From assembly GCA_008711295.1 (NCBI GenBank), contig VUYV01000068.1, forward strand, positions 2,044,582 to 2,108,581: DNA of 64,000 nt, read 5' to 3'. This stretch comes from Anarhynchus alexandrinus (lineage: Eukaryota; Chordata; Aves; Charadriiformes; Charadriidae). Each line of letters opens with the position of its first letter. Within the stretch, counting starts at the first letter, position 1. The notes under the pieces were generated by a model. That model had not been told where the DNA came from, did not search any database, and worked only from the letters and a program-made list of their open reading frames with translations. This document shows positions 48,201 to 57,939 of the stretch, piece by piece. The translations under genes were made by a program, and so were the position numbers.

Positions 48201-49351
48201 CTGCAACCAGTAGAGAACAAAAGGGGGTAGGGCTCCCGGAGCCAGAAATTGCATCAGCTGATCCACTGCAGAACTGCAGCATGCACTTAAAATCTTTTCT
48301 TTTTTTTAAATCTCAGATTTCTTATACACGCCTCTTCCTAGTCTATTCTAAGTCTTGCTAATATACTATTATCATTTCATATTTACCTTTCTGCCATGCT
48401 GTAAAACTAAAATAAAAACTGAGAATAAGAAAAATGACAGCAAGAGAAGTATGTTCTCTTAAGTTTCGACATACACAGTTTAAGACCAAGTTATTTATTC
48501 CACTTTAACATCTCTCCAGTTTTGCCTGCACCATGGGAAAAGCCATTTATGCCTACCAAGGACGACAAATGAAGGCCAAAAATGACGAGTGTGACCAACC
48601 CACATCCTGGGGTACAAACTACGTTAAAATAGCAGGACATTAAAACACCTGAAAGAGAAGGTGTGGCACCAGTCGGTCGTGCCTACGAAACCACAATGAG
48701 AAGCAGCACCTAGTGACGTATGACAGCTCTTCCTCCCCCTCCCTAAAGCCCACAGCTATACGACGAGAAGACCCGCTGCTTATTTGACGGGTCACAGCCT
48801 CTTCCGACAGCTCTGACACGACACCGGCACACTGCTGGGGCCGCTCCGAGGCACGGCAGCTTCGGAAACCCGAGGCCGCTGAACGCCGTCGGGCAGCGCC
48901 GCTCGGGAACGACCCGCTTCCCCCGCCGCCTTCCCGCTCCTGGCGAGCCCCCCCGTCCGCACTCCGGCTCCCCCGCCCGGGCTGGGCGATACCTGCCGGG
49001 AGGCCCCGCCCCCGCTCCCCGGCCCCCTCCCGGCCCACCCCGGGCACCCCCCGCGATGGCGGCCTACAGGGTCATGCGTGGGCTCCACGACACCTCCACA
49101 GCCGCCAGCCGCCCCCAGAAGAGCGTCTCGTTGAACTGCACGAAGAGGCCGTGCACGTCGGGGCTGGGGTCCAGCAGCTCCCAGGCCTCGTCCACCACCG
49201 ACAGCGGGCGGAGCGGCGAGGCGGCCGGCAAGGCCTCAGCGCACGCCGCTGCTGCTGCTGCTGTTGCCGCTGCCTCCTCCTTATCCTCCGCTTCCCACAG
49301 CTCCTGGAGCTGCAGCGCCAGCACAAAGTCCTCCTCCACCGCCGTCTCCAT
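44477..49351 (-). CDS. SPRTN: SPRTN DNA-dependent metalloprotease, five coding exons
   Basis: SPRTN (Spartan/DVC1) cleaves proteins covalently crosslinked to DNA at replication forks and recruits p97/VCP and ubiquitin. Exons on the minus strand are 49068-49351, 47525-47624, 46573-46701, 45520-45787 and 44477-45213. All junctions are GT-AG and they join into 505 codons plus TAA (human 489). The SprT protease domain includes RMTLCAG, then HEMIH with H132, E133, H136 and third ligand H151. A Cys/His zinc sub-domain follows (RCNGPC...AEHQETCGG, exon 4). The p97-binding SHP box is FSGKGYRL (274-281). A C-terminal UBZ4 finger has C484, C487, H499 and C503. Differences from human: an alanine-rich insertion in exon 1, no recognisable PIP box at the expected place, and a stop one residue after the zinc finger module. 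ATG 49349-49351 is chosen because METAVEEDFVLALQLQE aligns with human MDDDLMLALRLQE. The gene is divergent with EXOC8 and convergent with EGLN1. Confidence 0.96.
45520..45787 (-). CDS. SPRTN: SPRTN exon 4 (zinc sub-domain)
   Basis: This 268-nt exon begins IYHTFHDEVDLYRQHWWRCN, after acceptor ACCTAG, and ends ESTNK plus one base (donor AAAG|GTATTT). It carries the Cys/His pattern of the SprT zinc-binding sub-domain. The basic KKSKEKTQPAK stretch is typical of the DNA-binding region that follows. Confidence 0.95.
46573..46701 (-). CDS. SPRTN: SPRTN exon 3 (HExxH active site)
   Basis: This exon is 129 nt, phase 0 on both sides, with acceptor TTTCAG and donor ACA|GTAAGC. It encodes TLLHEMIHALLFVTNNDKD and then RESHGPEF. 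All three zinc ligands and the catalytic glutamate are in this one exon and intact, so the protease should be active. Confidence 0.96.
47525..47624 (-). CDS. SPRTN: SPRTN exon 2
   Basis: This exon is 100 nt. It completes the split Leu and encodes CAGVCRYEGKGGMCSIRLSE through RKDLVE; the acceptor is TTTCAG and the donor is GAG|GTAT. It matches the human segment between the first exon and the protease active site. Confidence 0.95.
49068..49351 (-). CDS. SPRTN: SPRTN exon 1 (N-terminus, alanine-rich insertion)
   Basis: This exon is 284 nt, from METAVEED to RMT plus two bases of Leu; the donor is CCCT|GTAGGC. It contains the conserved DEAWELLDPSPDVHGLFVQF block. Residues 24-49 are an alanine-rich, GC-repeat-encoded segment that human SPRTN lacks. 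Confidence 0.95.
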
Positions 49352-49759
49352 CCCGGCAACGCCGCCACCTCACCGGCCCGGGCGCTAAGGCCGCGGCCGG
49401 GCCGGCGGCGCCACAAGCCGCCTACGCATGCGCACTGCGCTGCCAACGCCGCAGCCGCTCTCCGACTACGCATGCGCCGAACCCCCTCATCGGCGCTGCC
49501 TGCCTCCGGCGCATGCGCGTAGTAGGATCCGTCCGCAACTCCTGCCCCGCCTCGCCCCGCCCGGGGGCGGGGCTTCCCCAGCGCGGCGGCCCCGCTTCGC
49601 TGCCGGGCAGCCGCTGGCCGGTGGGGACGTTCGCGCATGCGCAATCGGCGCGGCGCGGCTGGCGCAGGCCGTGTACGTGCCGCCGTGCGCAGGCGCAGTG
49701 GCGGTCTCCCCGGCGGCGGCGACGGTAGCAGCGGCGGCGGGGCGGCCGGAGGGGTGGCG
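49352..49759. promoter_or_regulatory. Bidirectional SPRTN/EXOC8 promoter with NRF1-like sites
   Basis: Only 408 bp separate the SPRTN and EXOC8 start codons, including both 5' UTRs. The interval has no TATA box. It carries exact GCGCATGCGC palindromes (NRF1 consensus) at 49509-49518 and 49633-49642, near-matches at 49425-49434 and 49469-49478, and a TGCGCAGGCGCA variant at 49686-49697. GC boxes lie at 49555-49562 and 49563-49573. This is the typical make-up of a housekeeping bidirectional promoter. Actual start sites are not visible. Confidence 0.8.
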
Positions 49760-51274
49760 ATGGCGCTGTCGCTGGGCGAAGGCGGCGGGAGCCGGCTGCG
49801 GCGGCAGCTGGAGTCGGGGGGCTTCGCGGCGGGGGAGTACGTGAAGCAGCTGTCGCAGCAGTCGGACGGCGACCGGGACCTGCAGGAGCACCGGCAGCGC
49901 ATCCAGGCGCTGAGCGAGGAGACGGCCCAGAGCCTGAAGCGCAACGTCTACCAGAACTACCGGCAGTTCATCGAGACGGCGCGGGAGATCAGCTACCTGG
50001 AGAGCGAGATGTACCAGCTCAGCCACATCCTGACCGAGCAGAAGGGCATCATGGAGGCCGTCACCCAGGCCCTGCTCCTCCAGGCCGACCGCGACGACCC
50101 CGCCCTGGGCGCCCGCCGTGCCGCCGCCGACCCCTTCCTGCCGCTGTCGGCCAAGGAGGCAGCGGCCAGCGAGGAGGGGCGGCAGCGCACCCTCACCACC
50201 CTCCTGGAGAAGGTGGAGGGCTGCCGCGACCTCCTGCCCGAGAGCCCCGGCAAGTACCTGGTCTACAACGGGGACCTGGTGGAGTACGATGCCGACCACA
50301 TGGCGCAGATCCAGCGGGTCCATGCCTTCCTCATGAACGACTGCCTGCTCGTGGCCACCGCCCTGCCCAACCGCCGCGGCGCCTACCGCTACGACGCCCT
50401 CTACCCCCTCGACGGGCTGGCCGTGGTCAATGTCAAGGACAATCCACCCATGAAGGACATGTTCAAGCTGCTCATGTTCCCCGAGAGCCGCATCTTCCAG
50501 GCCGAGAATGCCAAGATCAAGAAGGAGTGGCTGGAGGTGCTGGAGGAGACCAAGCGCAACCGGGCCCTCAGCGAGAAGCGACGCCTGGAGCAGGAGGCCC
50601 TGCCCCGGCCTGCCCCGACACCCCCTGAGTCCACCAACCCCTTTGAGGAGGATGAGGAGGAGGAGGAGGAAGAGCCCTCTGCTGAGGAGGAGGTGGTCGA
50701 CCTCTCACTTGAGTGGATCCAGGAGCTGCCTGAGGACCTGGACGTCTGCATCGCTCAGCGGGACTTTGAGGGGGCGGTGGACCTCTTGGATAAACTCAAT
50801 GAGTACCTGGGGGACAAGCCCATGAGCCAGCCTGTGAAGGAGCTGCGGGCCAAGGTGGATGAGCGGGTCCGGCAGCTTACGGACGTGCTGGTGTTTGAGC
50901 TGTCTCCAGACCGCTCGCTGCGGGGAGGGCCACGGGCCACCCGCCGAGCCGTGTCCCAGCTCATTCGTTTGGGCCAGTCCACCAAAGCGTGTGAGCTCTT
51001 CCTGAAGAACCGGGCGGCTGCAGTGCAGACAGCCATCCGACAGCTGCGCATCGAGGGCGCCACGCTGCTCTACATCCACAAGCTCTGCCACGTCTTCTTC
51101 ACCAGTCTTCTAGAGACGGCGAGAGAGTTTGAGACGGACTTCGCTGGTAACAATGGCTGCTACTCCGCCTTTGTTGTCTGGGCCCGCTCTTCCATGAGGA
51201 TGTTTGTAGATGCCTTCAGTAAGCAAGTATTTGATAGTAAAGAGAGCTTGTCAACTGCAGCAGAGTGCGTCAAG
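49760..51274 (+). CDS. EXOC8: EXOC8 exon 1
   Basis: This 1515-nt exon is 505 codons, ending STAAECVK at the donor AAG|GTAAGA. It is strongly GC- and CpG-rich and part of the island. If the intron were retained, translation would run 10 further residues and stop at 51305-51307, losing the last 202 residues. Confidence 0.95.
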
Positions 51275-52541
51275 GTAAGAGGGTCCAAAGAGGGTGGTGT
51301 GACGTGATGGCCAAAACAAAGGCTGCAAAGCTTGTAAATTCTCTTTTCTAACCCTAGGTTAGTTGTTGGTTCTTGAGTGGGTCTCCGGAGAGGTTTCATG
51401 CATTGAAAAGTTAATATTCATTTGGGGTTGGTTTGGGGTTTTTTCAATTTAACAGACAAAAGCATTAAGATGAAAATATGCAGCAAGAAAAACCCTGCAA
51501 TCAGAAATGCAAAATGTATTTGTTTTTAGTTTTCCGTTAACCAGTAGGAGTCATAAAATTTATATAAGCTACATCTGAATGATGAGTATTTTGAAGACTT
51601 TTGTTTGTTTTCCAAGCCTGTCCTGGACTACATTTCCATAATTTTCTGCAAGACTAACTTTCTCAGGTTATGGTTTCTTTCAGCTGCTGGGAGGAGGGGG
51701 GGAGTATGTGTGTGTGGGGTTATGGTGTAATTGTCCAGAGTATTTTTGGCAGGCAGGGTTTATCTTTCAGTTATTAATTTCTCATTAATAAGGAATTTCT
51801 TAAAGCAGGAGAAATAAGTGAAGCATGACTGATGCTTCCCTGTTTTCTGAGAATGATAAATTTGGTAAATGTGTAAGATGTAAAGGGGGCCTGCACACTA
51901 GTAACACCCTTCACTTTTCATTGATACCCAAGGTAGCTAAAGAGCACTGCAAGCAGCTTAGCGAGATTGGACTGGATCTCACCTTCATCATTCATGCCCT
52001 TCTGGTGAAGGATATCAAAGGTGCTTTACAGAGCTACAAGGATATCATCATCGAGGCCACCAAGCACCGCAACTCTGAGGAGATGTGGAGGAGGATGAAC
52101 CTAATGACTCCAGAGGCGCTGGGGAAACTCAGGGAGGAGATGAGGAGCTGTGGGGTGGGCAATTTTGACCAATACACGGGTGATGACTGCTGGGTCAACC
52201 TTAGCTATACTGTAGTAGCTTTCACTAAGCAGACTATGGCCTTCTTGGAGGAAGCATTAAAGCTTTACTTTCCAGAGCTGCATATGGTTCTTTTAGAGAG
52301 TCTCGTGGAAATCATCCTGGTGGCTGTCCAGCATGTTGATTACAGTTTACGATGTGAACAGGACCCTGAGAAGAAAGCCTTCATTAGGCAGAATGCATCC
52401 TTCCTGTATGAAACTGTCCTTCCTGTTGTGGAAAAAAGATTTGAGGAAGGAGTTGGAAAGCCAGCCAAGCAGCTACAGGATCTGAGAAATGCTTCGAGAT
52501 TGATGCGTGTAAATCCGGAAAGTACCACCTCTGTGGTGTGA
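49760..52541 (+). CDS. EXOC8: EXOC8 (Exo84) exocyst complex subunit, two exons
   Basis: EXOC8 is one of eight exocyst subunits that tether secretory vesicles to the plasma membrane; it binds active RalA through its PH domain. Exon 1 (49760-51274) and exon 2 (51933-52541, stop TGA) give 707 residues (human 725). The N-terminal coiled-coil region includes LRRQLESGGF and REISYLESEMYQLSHILTEQ. A PH domain spans about 166-265 (YLVYNGDLVEYD to EVLEETKR). An acidic Glu run lies at about 295-311. The Exo84 C-terminal helical region (WIQELPEDLDVCIAQRDFEG onwards) runs to the conserved end RVNPESTTSVV. ATG 49760 is chosen because MALSLGEGGGSRLRRQLES aligns with the human start. An in-frame upstream ATG at 49637 would add 41 Gly/Arg-rich residues. 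The 658-bp intron is notable because the human coding sequence is unbroken there. Control is probably through the promoter shared with SPRTN. Confidence 0.96.
51275..51932 (+). other. EXOC8: EXOC8 intron (phase 0)
   Basis: The donor is GTAAGA and the acceptor is TACCCAAG. A plausible branch point is CTAGTAAC at about 51897-51904. Across the junction the protein reads AECVK|VAKEHCKQL, identical in register to the continuous human protein, so the gap is spliced out. The heptamer CAAGGTA is present at both ends (51271-51277, 51929-51935). Confidence 0.9.
51933..52541 (+). CDS. EXOC8: EXOC8 exon 2
   Basis: This 609-nt exon is 202 codons plus TGA, from VAKEHCKQLSEIGLDLTFII to the C-terminus. It is nearly identical to human at protein level. 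Its base composition is plainly more AT-rich and CpG-poor than exon 1. An open frame extends upstream into the intron to 51825 by chance. Confidence 0.95.
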   Translation, partial: VAKEHCKQLSEIGLDLTFIIHALLVKDIKGALQSYKDIIIEATKHRNSEEMWRRMNLMTPEALGKLREEMRSCGVGNFDQYTGDDCWVNLSYTVVAFTKQTMAFLEEALKLYFPELHMVLLESLVEIILVAVQHVDYSLRCEQDPEKKAFIRQNASFLYETVLPVVEKRFEEGVGKPAKQLQDLRNASRLMRVNPESTTSVV

Positions 52542-53830
52542 AGTGACCTAACTGTTCTTATGAACAGAGAGTGAAAGCACTTACTGAAAATGTTGTACAT
52601 TGAATTTATGAACTAAATGTTTGGGTTTTTTTGAGTCCCTGAAAAATGCAGAAGTCTTACTGCTGCATTCCAGAAGCTCAAGACTTACAATCAAAGCCTG
52701 CAAGGGTGCAATGCTTTTCTTGGTGGATTGGGGGTAGGGGAGCGAGAAGTAAGGTCAAGGTCACATGTCCTTGGACAGCATATCCTGTAAGAATGGCTTG
52801 TGTAGTGTTTGTCACTTGGGAAATATTATAATATATAACTTTTGGGCAAATGTTTGTGAAAGTCTTAAATATACACGCACCATATGGCAGGAAGAGATCA
52901 CTGCTCGTCACATCACTGTAGGAATTCTTTTTCAAGGCAGTGTTCTGGTAGGAGGGGAAGTGCTGAAACGCTCCCAGGGTGTGGTATTTGGTGAGGCACG
53001 TCCACCGTCCAGTTGTGACTCAGCACTGAAGATAAACAACATGGATTTGCACAGTCTGATTTGTTTGGTAGCAAAGCAGACTTTTCATTTTCTCCACCAT
53101 TCAAATATTCTTTGTTCATTTCAGAGACAGATCTAAATTAAAAATGGTTTTTGTATAGGTATTTGTCTTTGGGTGAAGGGGCTTCTTCTATTTAATTAGC
53201 TGGCATGTTGGCTTAAATTACAGCTTTCTGAAAACAAATCTTCTCCTGTCAGAAACATTGGTTCCCTTTGGAGAAGAAGTGAGAATAATTTTCTTTTGTT
53301 CCCCTTTGTGTTCCCCTTCCTGTTTTTTCTCATGGACTTCATTGGGGTCAAGTCCATTTGGTGAAGTATGCACTCTTGCTTGAGGTGCTGTCATAAATGC
53401 ATTATGGGCCATTACCTACTGGTAGAAACCATAGTGAAGTGGCACTCTTGAGATGTGCAGGGCAGGGAGAGGGTCTGAAGGTACTGTTTCGTTTGGAAGA
53501 AACAGAATGCTAGTTTTACTGTACAGAACCAGCACAGGATGAAGAGGCGGTGTGAGGCTTTTTGTAAAAGATGTGATCTTCAAAATACACACTCTGTCTC
53601 TCCTGCAAATATTAGTATTGTTTCCTGTAATGCAGCAATAACCAAGAACAACTATCTTTCTTTTTTTTTTGTTGTTTTTTTCCCTCCAGAAAACACAAGG
53701 ACTGTATTTGGTTGGGAACTCTAATGGAGATGGGAGAAGTTTATGCAAGGGCTCGTATGTTTGGATTGAGTGGTGATGGTTATCTCGTTCCATATGTGTC
53801 TGTGAAAATAAAATAAGCCAAGTCTTGTAT
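52542..53830 (+). other. EXOC8: EXOC8 3' UTR (end uncertain)
   Basis: This is AT-rich noncoding sequence after the TGA. The first canonical poly(A) hexamer on the plus strand is AATAAA at 53807-53812. Further hexamers at 55206-55211, 55317-55322 and 55722-55727 could serve longer transcripts. No other gene is seen. Confidence 0.5.
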
Positions 53831-56335
53831 AAAGGCTGGCTTTAGAAAGCTGTCAGCATCATCTTCTAAGCTGTGTAAACTTCTTCCCTTTCAGTGCAGA
53901 CTTTCTTAGTTGTGAGAAAATCATGTTACAGATAAGTAACCTTGTATTAGACTCTCAACAAGTGTCTTAACTGGAATAACTGAGTATCCTATTCCTCTTG
54001 CACTTTCAGATGAAAGCTTTTGCAATTTGTATCATGGTAACAAATGCCTTGTGACTGCCTGAACAAACAAAAGGTACCGCTAGTAAAACGTTCTGCATAA
54101 CTGCTTATACTGGAGCTTCTTCATTTCTCCCTATTTTTGCTGTGCTAGTTCAATGCAGTTTTTACTTTAGTGGCTGGTTTTCGTTCTCTTGCTGTTTTGA
54201 TGCCTTTTGAACTATCAGATTTTGCAAAGCATCCCACTATCTCTGCTCACTTGCTGTCCAGTGTTTGGGCCTTTTGATAGCAAATCACAGAAAAAAAAAA
54301 CCCTACAAAATGGTTTTAAAGGGTAACTCATTTCTCTTGGCTAAAACTGATTGAAAACCAATGAAGTAGCTATAGTTTTATTTTAAGGTATAGGCACAGT
54401 GAGAATTAGAACATGTGTGAATATGTTATGTCCAAGAGAGAGCCACATAGGCGTTATTTCACTGTGAACCATTTTTGATAGCAGAACCTGGTGAAGTATA
54501 TCAAAGTAATATATTCTCTGTCATCTGTTTAAAGTGGGCAAAGGCAGTAACCTGGCCTTACTTAATCTGAGAAATACCTTCAAGTGGATTATTAGTGAGT
54601 GCTCTCCATAATGACGAGTAGAAGGGAGAGGGAGAGGAGAGGGAGAAGGGAGGGCTTTTTTTCTCTGAAGACAGGTATATTTTATCGTTTTCTTTACAGC
54701 AGAAGAAAGCAGAATAAAAGCAGATGAGCCTTATGTATTTTTTTTTTCCTGTGCAAAAGACGGGTAAGCTGTGGCACTGCAGCTCAAAACTCTGATTATT
54801 GTGATGCTTGAGGAATTTGTGTAAGAAGCTGAATTGTAGTTTTCCGATTCCCAGCTCTGGCCTAAGATTGAGTAGGAGGAGAGCCCTATTCCTGCTTCTA
54901 TTGCAAGCTGGTGTAGCACATCTTATCCTCATCAGAGGACGAAATGTAGAATGTGTAATTCTGCCATGTGTTCTGTTGTGCTTCTGTCACTGCTTCCTTC
55001 ATCAATCTATTTACAGCACGCAGAGCCATCATCCGTGGATGCAGTGGACTTACATGGATGTTGGTTTTAACGGATTGGGGAATCTGGCCTTTCCTTTGGG
55101 TGATCAAATATCATGTTCGTGTGCAATTCAAACACCTGTGTGGATTTGTATAAACTGCTGTAGGTAGCATTGATACTTTGTAACTTGTGAATCTGTTCAA
55201 GTCATAATAAAAGAAAACCAATAACTTAAGGAAAATGGTGTGCAATTAAATTAAACATGCTTTGTATGTTAATTCAGTTAACAGAAAAAATCAGCATATG
55301 CTGAGAGTCGTGGTTTAATAAATTTCAGATCTGCAGACAGTAATTTGGAATGGCACTTTTCTTTTCCTGAGCTGTACACTTGTGGGGATAGTGTTGTTCA
55401 AGTTGGGATTTGTAGTAACTATTGAATAATATGATAGCAGTTTTGTTGATTTGGGGAAGAACTAGTCATATTTTTTTGTTTTGAGACAATTTCATATAAA
55501 ATCTGGTTTTCTTTAGCTGCTGTGACAAAATTGTGATGTGTAAAATGTAGATTTTTTTTTTTAATTCAGATGAATTTATGTATTAGAATTTAATGCAATA
55601 ACTTTTCTGAACAGTGAGGACCATGTATTAAAACTTTTGGACATACAACACTAGTGGTGTATTTCTGGTTTTATTACATCATCATCAGAAAGAGGATGTT
55701 GGTTCAATGTTCAAGTCCACTAATAAATTTCCACTGTAGTTGAAGAGCTTCAGGTCAGTCATTTGTGAGGGAGGTGTGAGAGGCAGCCAAGTGATGAAGC
55801 CGATTGATGTCACTTCAGTTACATTCTTACAAAGTCAGTGTGTGACTTAGTAAGGTGAAGTTGGAAGAAAATGTCTCTCAACATTGTATCTGATTCAAAT
55901 TGAGGAGAAGCTGTACTCGGGTCTAATGGGATTTTGGGTGGGTACTTGAGGCCTTATCAACACCAGGACATCATAATGCTATAAGCTTTGTTACCTTCCA
56001 GAGATTATTTTGTCACCAGAGTCCACTCATACTTAACTTGAATGCTGAATGTGCAGTACAAACCATCTCCTCACTAGGTGGAGTTTTGTCCCTTGAAACC
56101 TCAGTTTGCCGTGGGCAGGCACAGGCATTAAATCTGTGCTGTCTCTGCCTCGCAGGGTGGTTTGGGATGTTTCTGTAGCATGTTGGGGAATGAAGATGCT
56201 GCACCGAACCATTCAGATGTTAGGGTCAACTCTTTTTCCTTCCTTGGTAGTGCTTTTCTCCTGCATTTTCTAATTTTTGTACTGTTAATTTCTTAATTAT
56301 TCATGTTTTCTTTTCCCGCTGTGTTCCTATCCCGT
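53831..56335. other. EXOC8 3' flank, no gene seen
   Basis: AT-rich sequence with only short random ORFs. It contains a polypurine tract at 54621-54654, three AATAAA hexamers that could end extended EXOC8 transcripts, and no repeat that I recognise. Confidence 0.6.
54621..54654 (+). repeat. Polypurine mirror tract
   Basis: An uninterrupted G/A run containing the 20-base mirror repeat AGAGGGAGAGGAGAGGGAGA. Such tracts can adopt triplex (H-DNA) structure; no function is shown here. Confidence 0.8.
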
Positions 56336-56341
56336 CAGCAG

Positions 56342-57932
56342 GCATCCCGCAGAGCATCTCAGCTTTCGACTTTTTCTAAAGGTATGTACCAACATGTGAC
56401 TTTTGTTCTGCCTGACAAGCCCCTGCAGAGATGTGAAAAGTGGCTTGTCCCAGCTTGAGCTATCTTGTGTAAGATGTTCAGCGTAATGACTTCTCAAAGT
56501 CAAGCTTTTGTGACCTCTTGTCGTTTTACTTCAATATCGGACTGAAAGTCCAATGAGAGCTCATGCTCATAACACAGCTTTGCGATCCAGCACAATAATG
56601 CAGAAGGTCCCCACCACTAATCCGCATAACTTACACGCTCTTTACGTTCCCTTTGGTGCACAATTATTACGTTTTAATTGGGTTACCTTGCACTTAAAAA
56701 TATTAGTAGTTCTGCAGACTCCCAGTATGTTTTCTCTGAAGAAAATCAAATCCAGAATGGGGCTTATCTGTCAAGGAGCTTTGTGGGTACACCCTGTAGA
56801 CATCTTTTATTCTCAGAGGTTCAGGAGTTGTGATATGCATTCAATGCCTATGAACTCTGAAAGATAGTGGAGAGAGAAACACTGCGAACTGTGGAAAGAC
56901 TGTTTCCCAATCTTATGCAGTATACAGTTTTTGTGAAAATAGATTTATGCCCTTTATAATTAAAAGGGATGCTGACTAGAGTAATCAATCAGAATTTGAT
57001 TGAGCTACCTCGGGCAGAGTGATCACCTCTTAAGTGTTTGGAAAACTTTGCTAATACAACGTCAGTGGCCCCAATGTGTCCTGTAATACAGTTCTCAACT
57101 TCAGAGTTACAGGCTGTGCTACGTATGTGCTCCGTTTGACACACCAGAGAGCAAGTACTGGCAAGACGCTTGGCCTATGCTGACCCCTGAGCAGTATTCC
57201 CCTTCCCAGTGGTTTACATGACTGACCAGGACAGCTTAAGGCAATTTTAGATCACCCTTCTGTGACCCTGTGGTGTTTATCCTCTCTCCCTCCCCATGCA
57301 GTAGCCGGATCGTGGCCGCATTCTTTTCAATGACCCGAGCACCCCGCTTCTCACCCAGGCAGAAGATCATACAGGAGGATGGAAAGAACCTGCTCCCCAA
57401 ATTACTTGAAGAGAGCTGTGATGGCGCATGGTTACCAGCGGAGGTCCCACAAGAGCTCTGCATTGGTGAGCATCCCCTTGGCGCAGGGAAAACGGGCATC
57501 CACTGTATATGCAAGCAGATAGGGTTGCATTCGATTTGTTCTCATAGACCAGTACAAGAGCTAAAAGCAGGTATGAAAGCCGAGATATTAACCTCTTCAT
57601 GTCAGGAGCTGGACTCTGAGGCATCGGCTTATATTACCCAAAATATAATTTGGCCCTGCAGCTGTTGGGAATCTTGTTCAGATGTGCTAATACATTGGTG
57701 TGTGGTTATTGCATGTACTGTGCTGGGGAGGCGGACCAGGGAGAAGAGCAGGTAGTATTGACTTCACTGCTGCTTGGGAAGTACTTGGAGATGTTTGGAT
57801 TAATGATGATTTCAAGTTATTTAAAAAAAAAAAAAAAATCATGCAGCTTTTCAGCTAGTTGCACTAACACACACAGTCCTTTCTCTGTCCTCCCAGAAAG
57901 CTGATCCAATCAAAATCAAAATTCTCATGAAG
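56342..57932 (+). other. Cluster of exon-like segments, possible noncoding transcript
   Basis: Three segments are framed by convincing splice signals. The first is 56342-56381 (long pyrimidine tract then CAG; donor AAAG|GTATGT). The second is 57302-57465 (CCTCTCTCCCTCCCCATGCAG; donor ATTG|GTGAGC). The third is 57897-57932 (TTTCTCTGTCCTCCCAG; donor GAAG|GTAAGA). Joining the first two gives no continuous reading frame, so if real they are more likely a noncoding RNA. I recognise no protein family in them. Splice-like matches occur by chance, so this is weak. Confidence 0.15.
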
Positions 57933-57939
57933 GTAAGAG

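Larger units (their letters stand above)
48780..51100. promoter_or_regulatory. CpG island covering SPRTN exon 1, promoter and EXOC8 exon 1
   Basis: Very high G+C with frequent CpG runs from SPRTN intron 1 through the shared promoter and most of EXOC8 exon 1. It fades before the EXOC8 intron. It is the only large island in the window and marks the start region of both genes. Confidence 0.85.

Noticed and set aside
49072..49944. 290-codon minus-strand ORF overlapping SPRTN exon 1 and the promoter
   Set aside because: It is in a different frame from SPRTN and is Arg/Ala/Pro-rich as expected from CpG-island sequence. It has no family resemblance.
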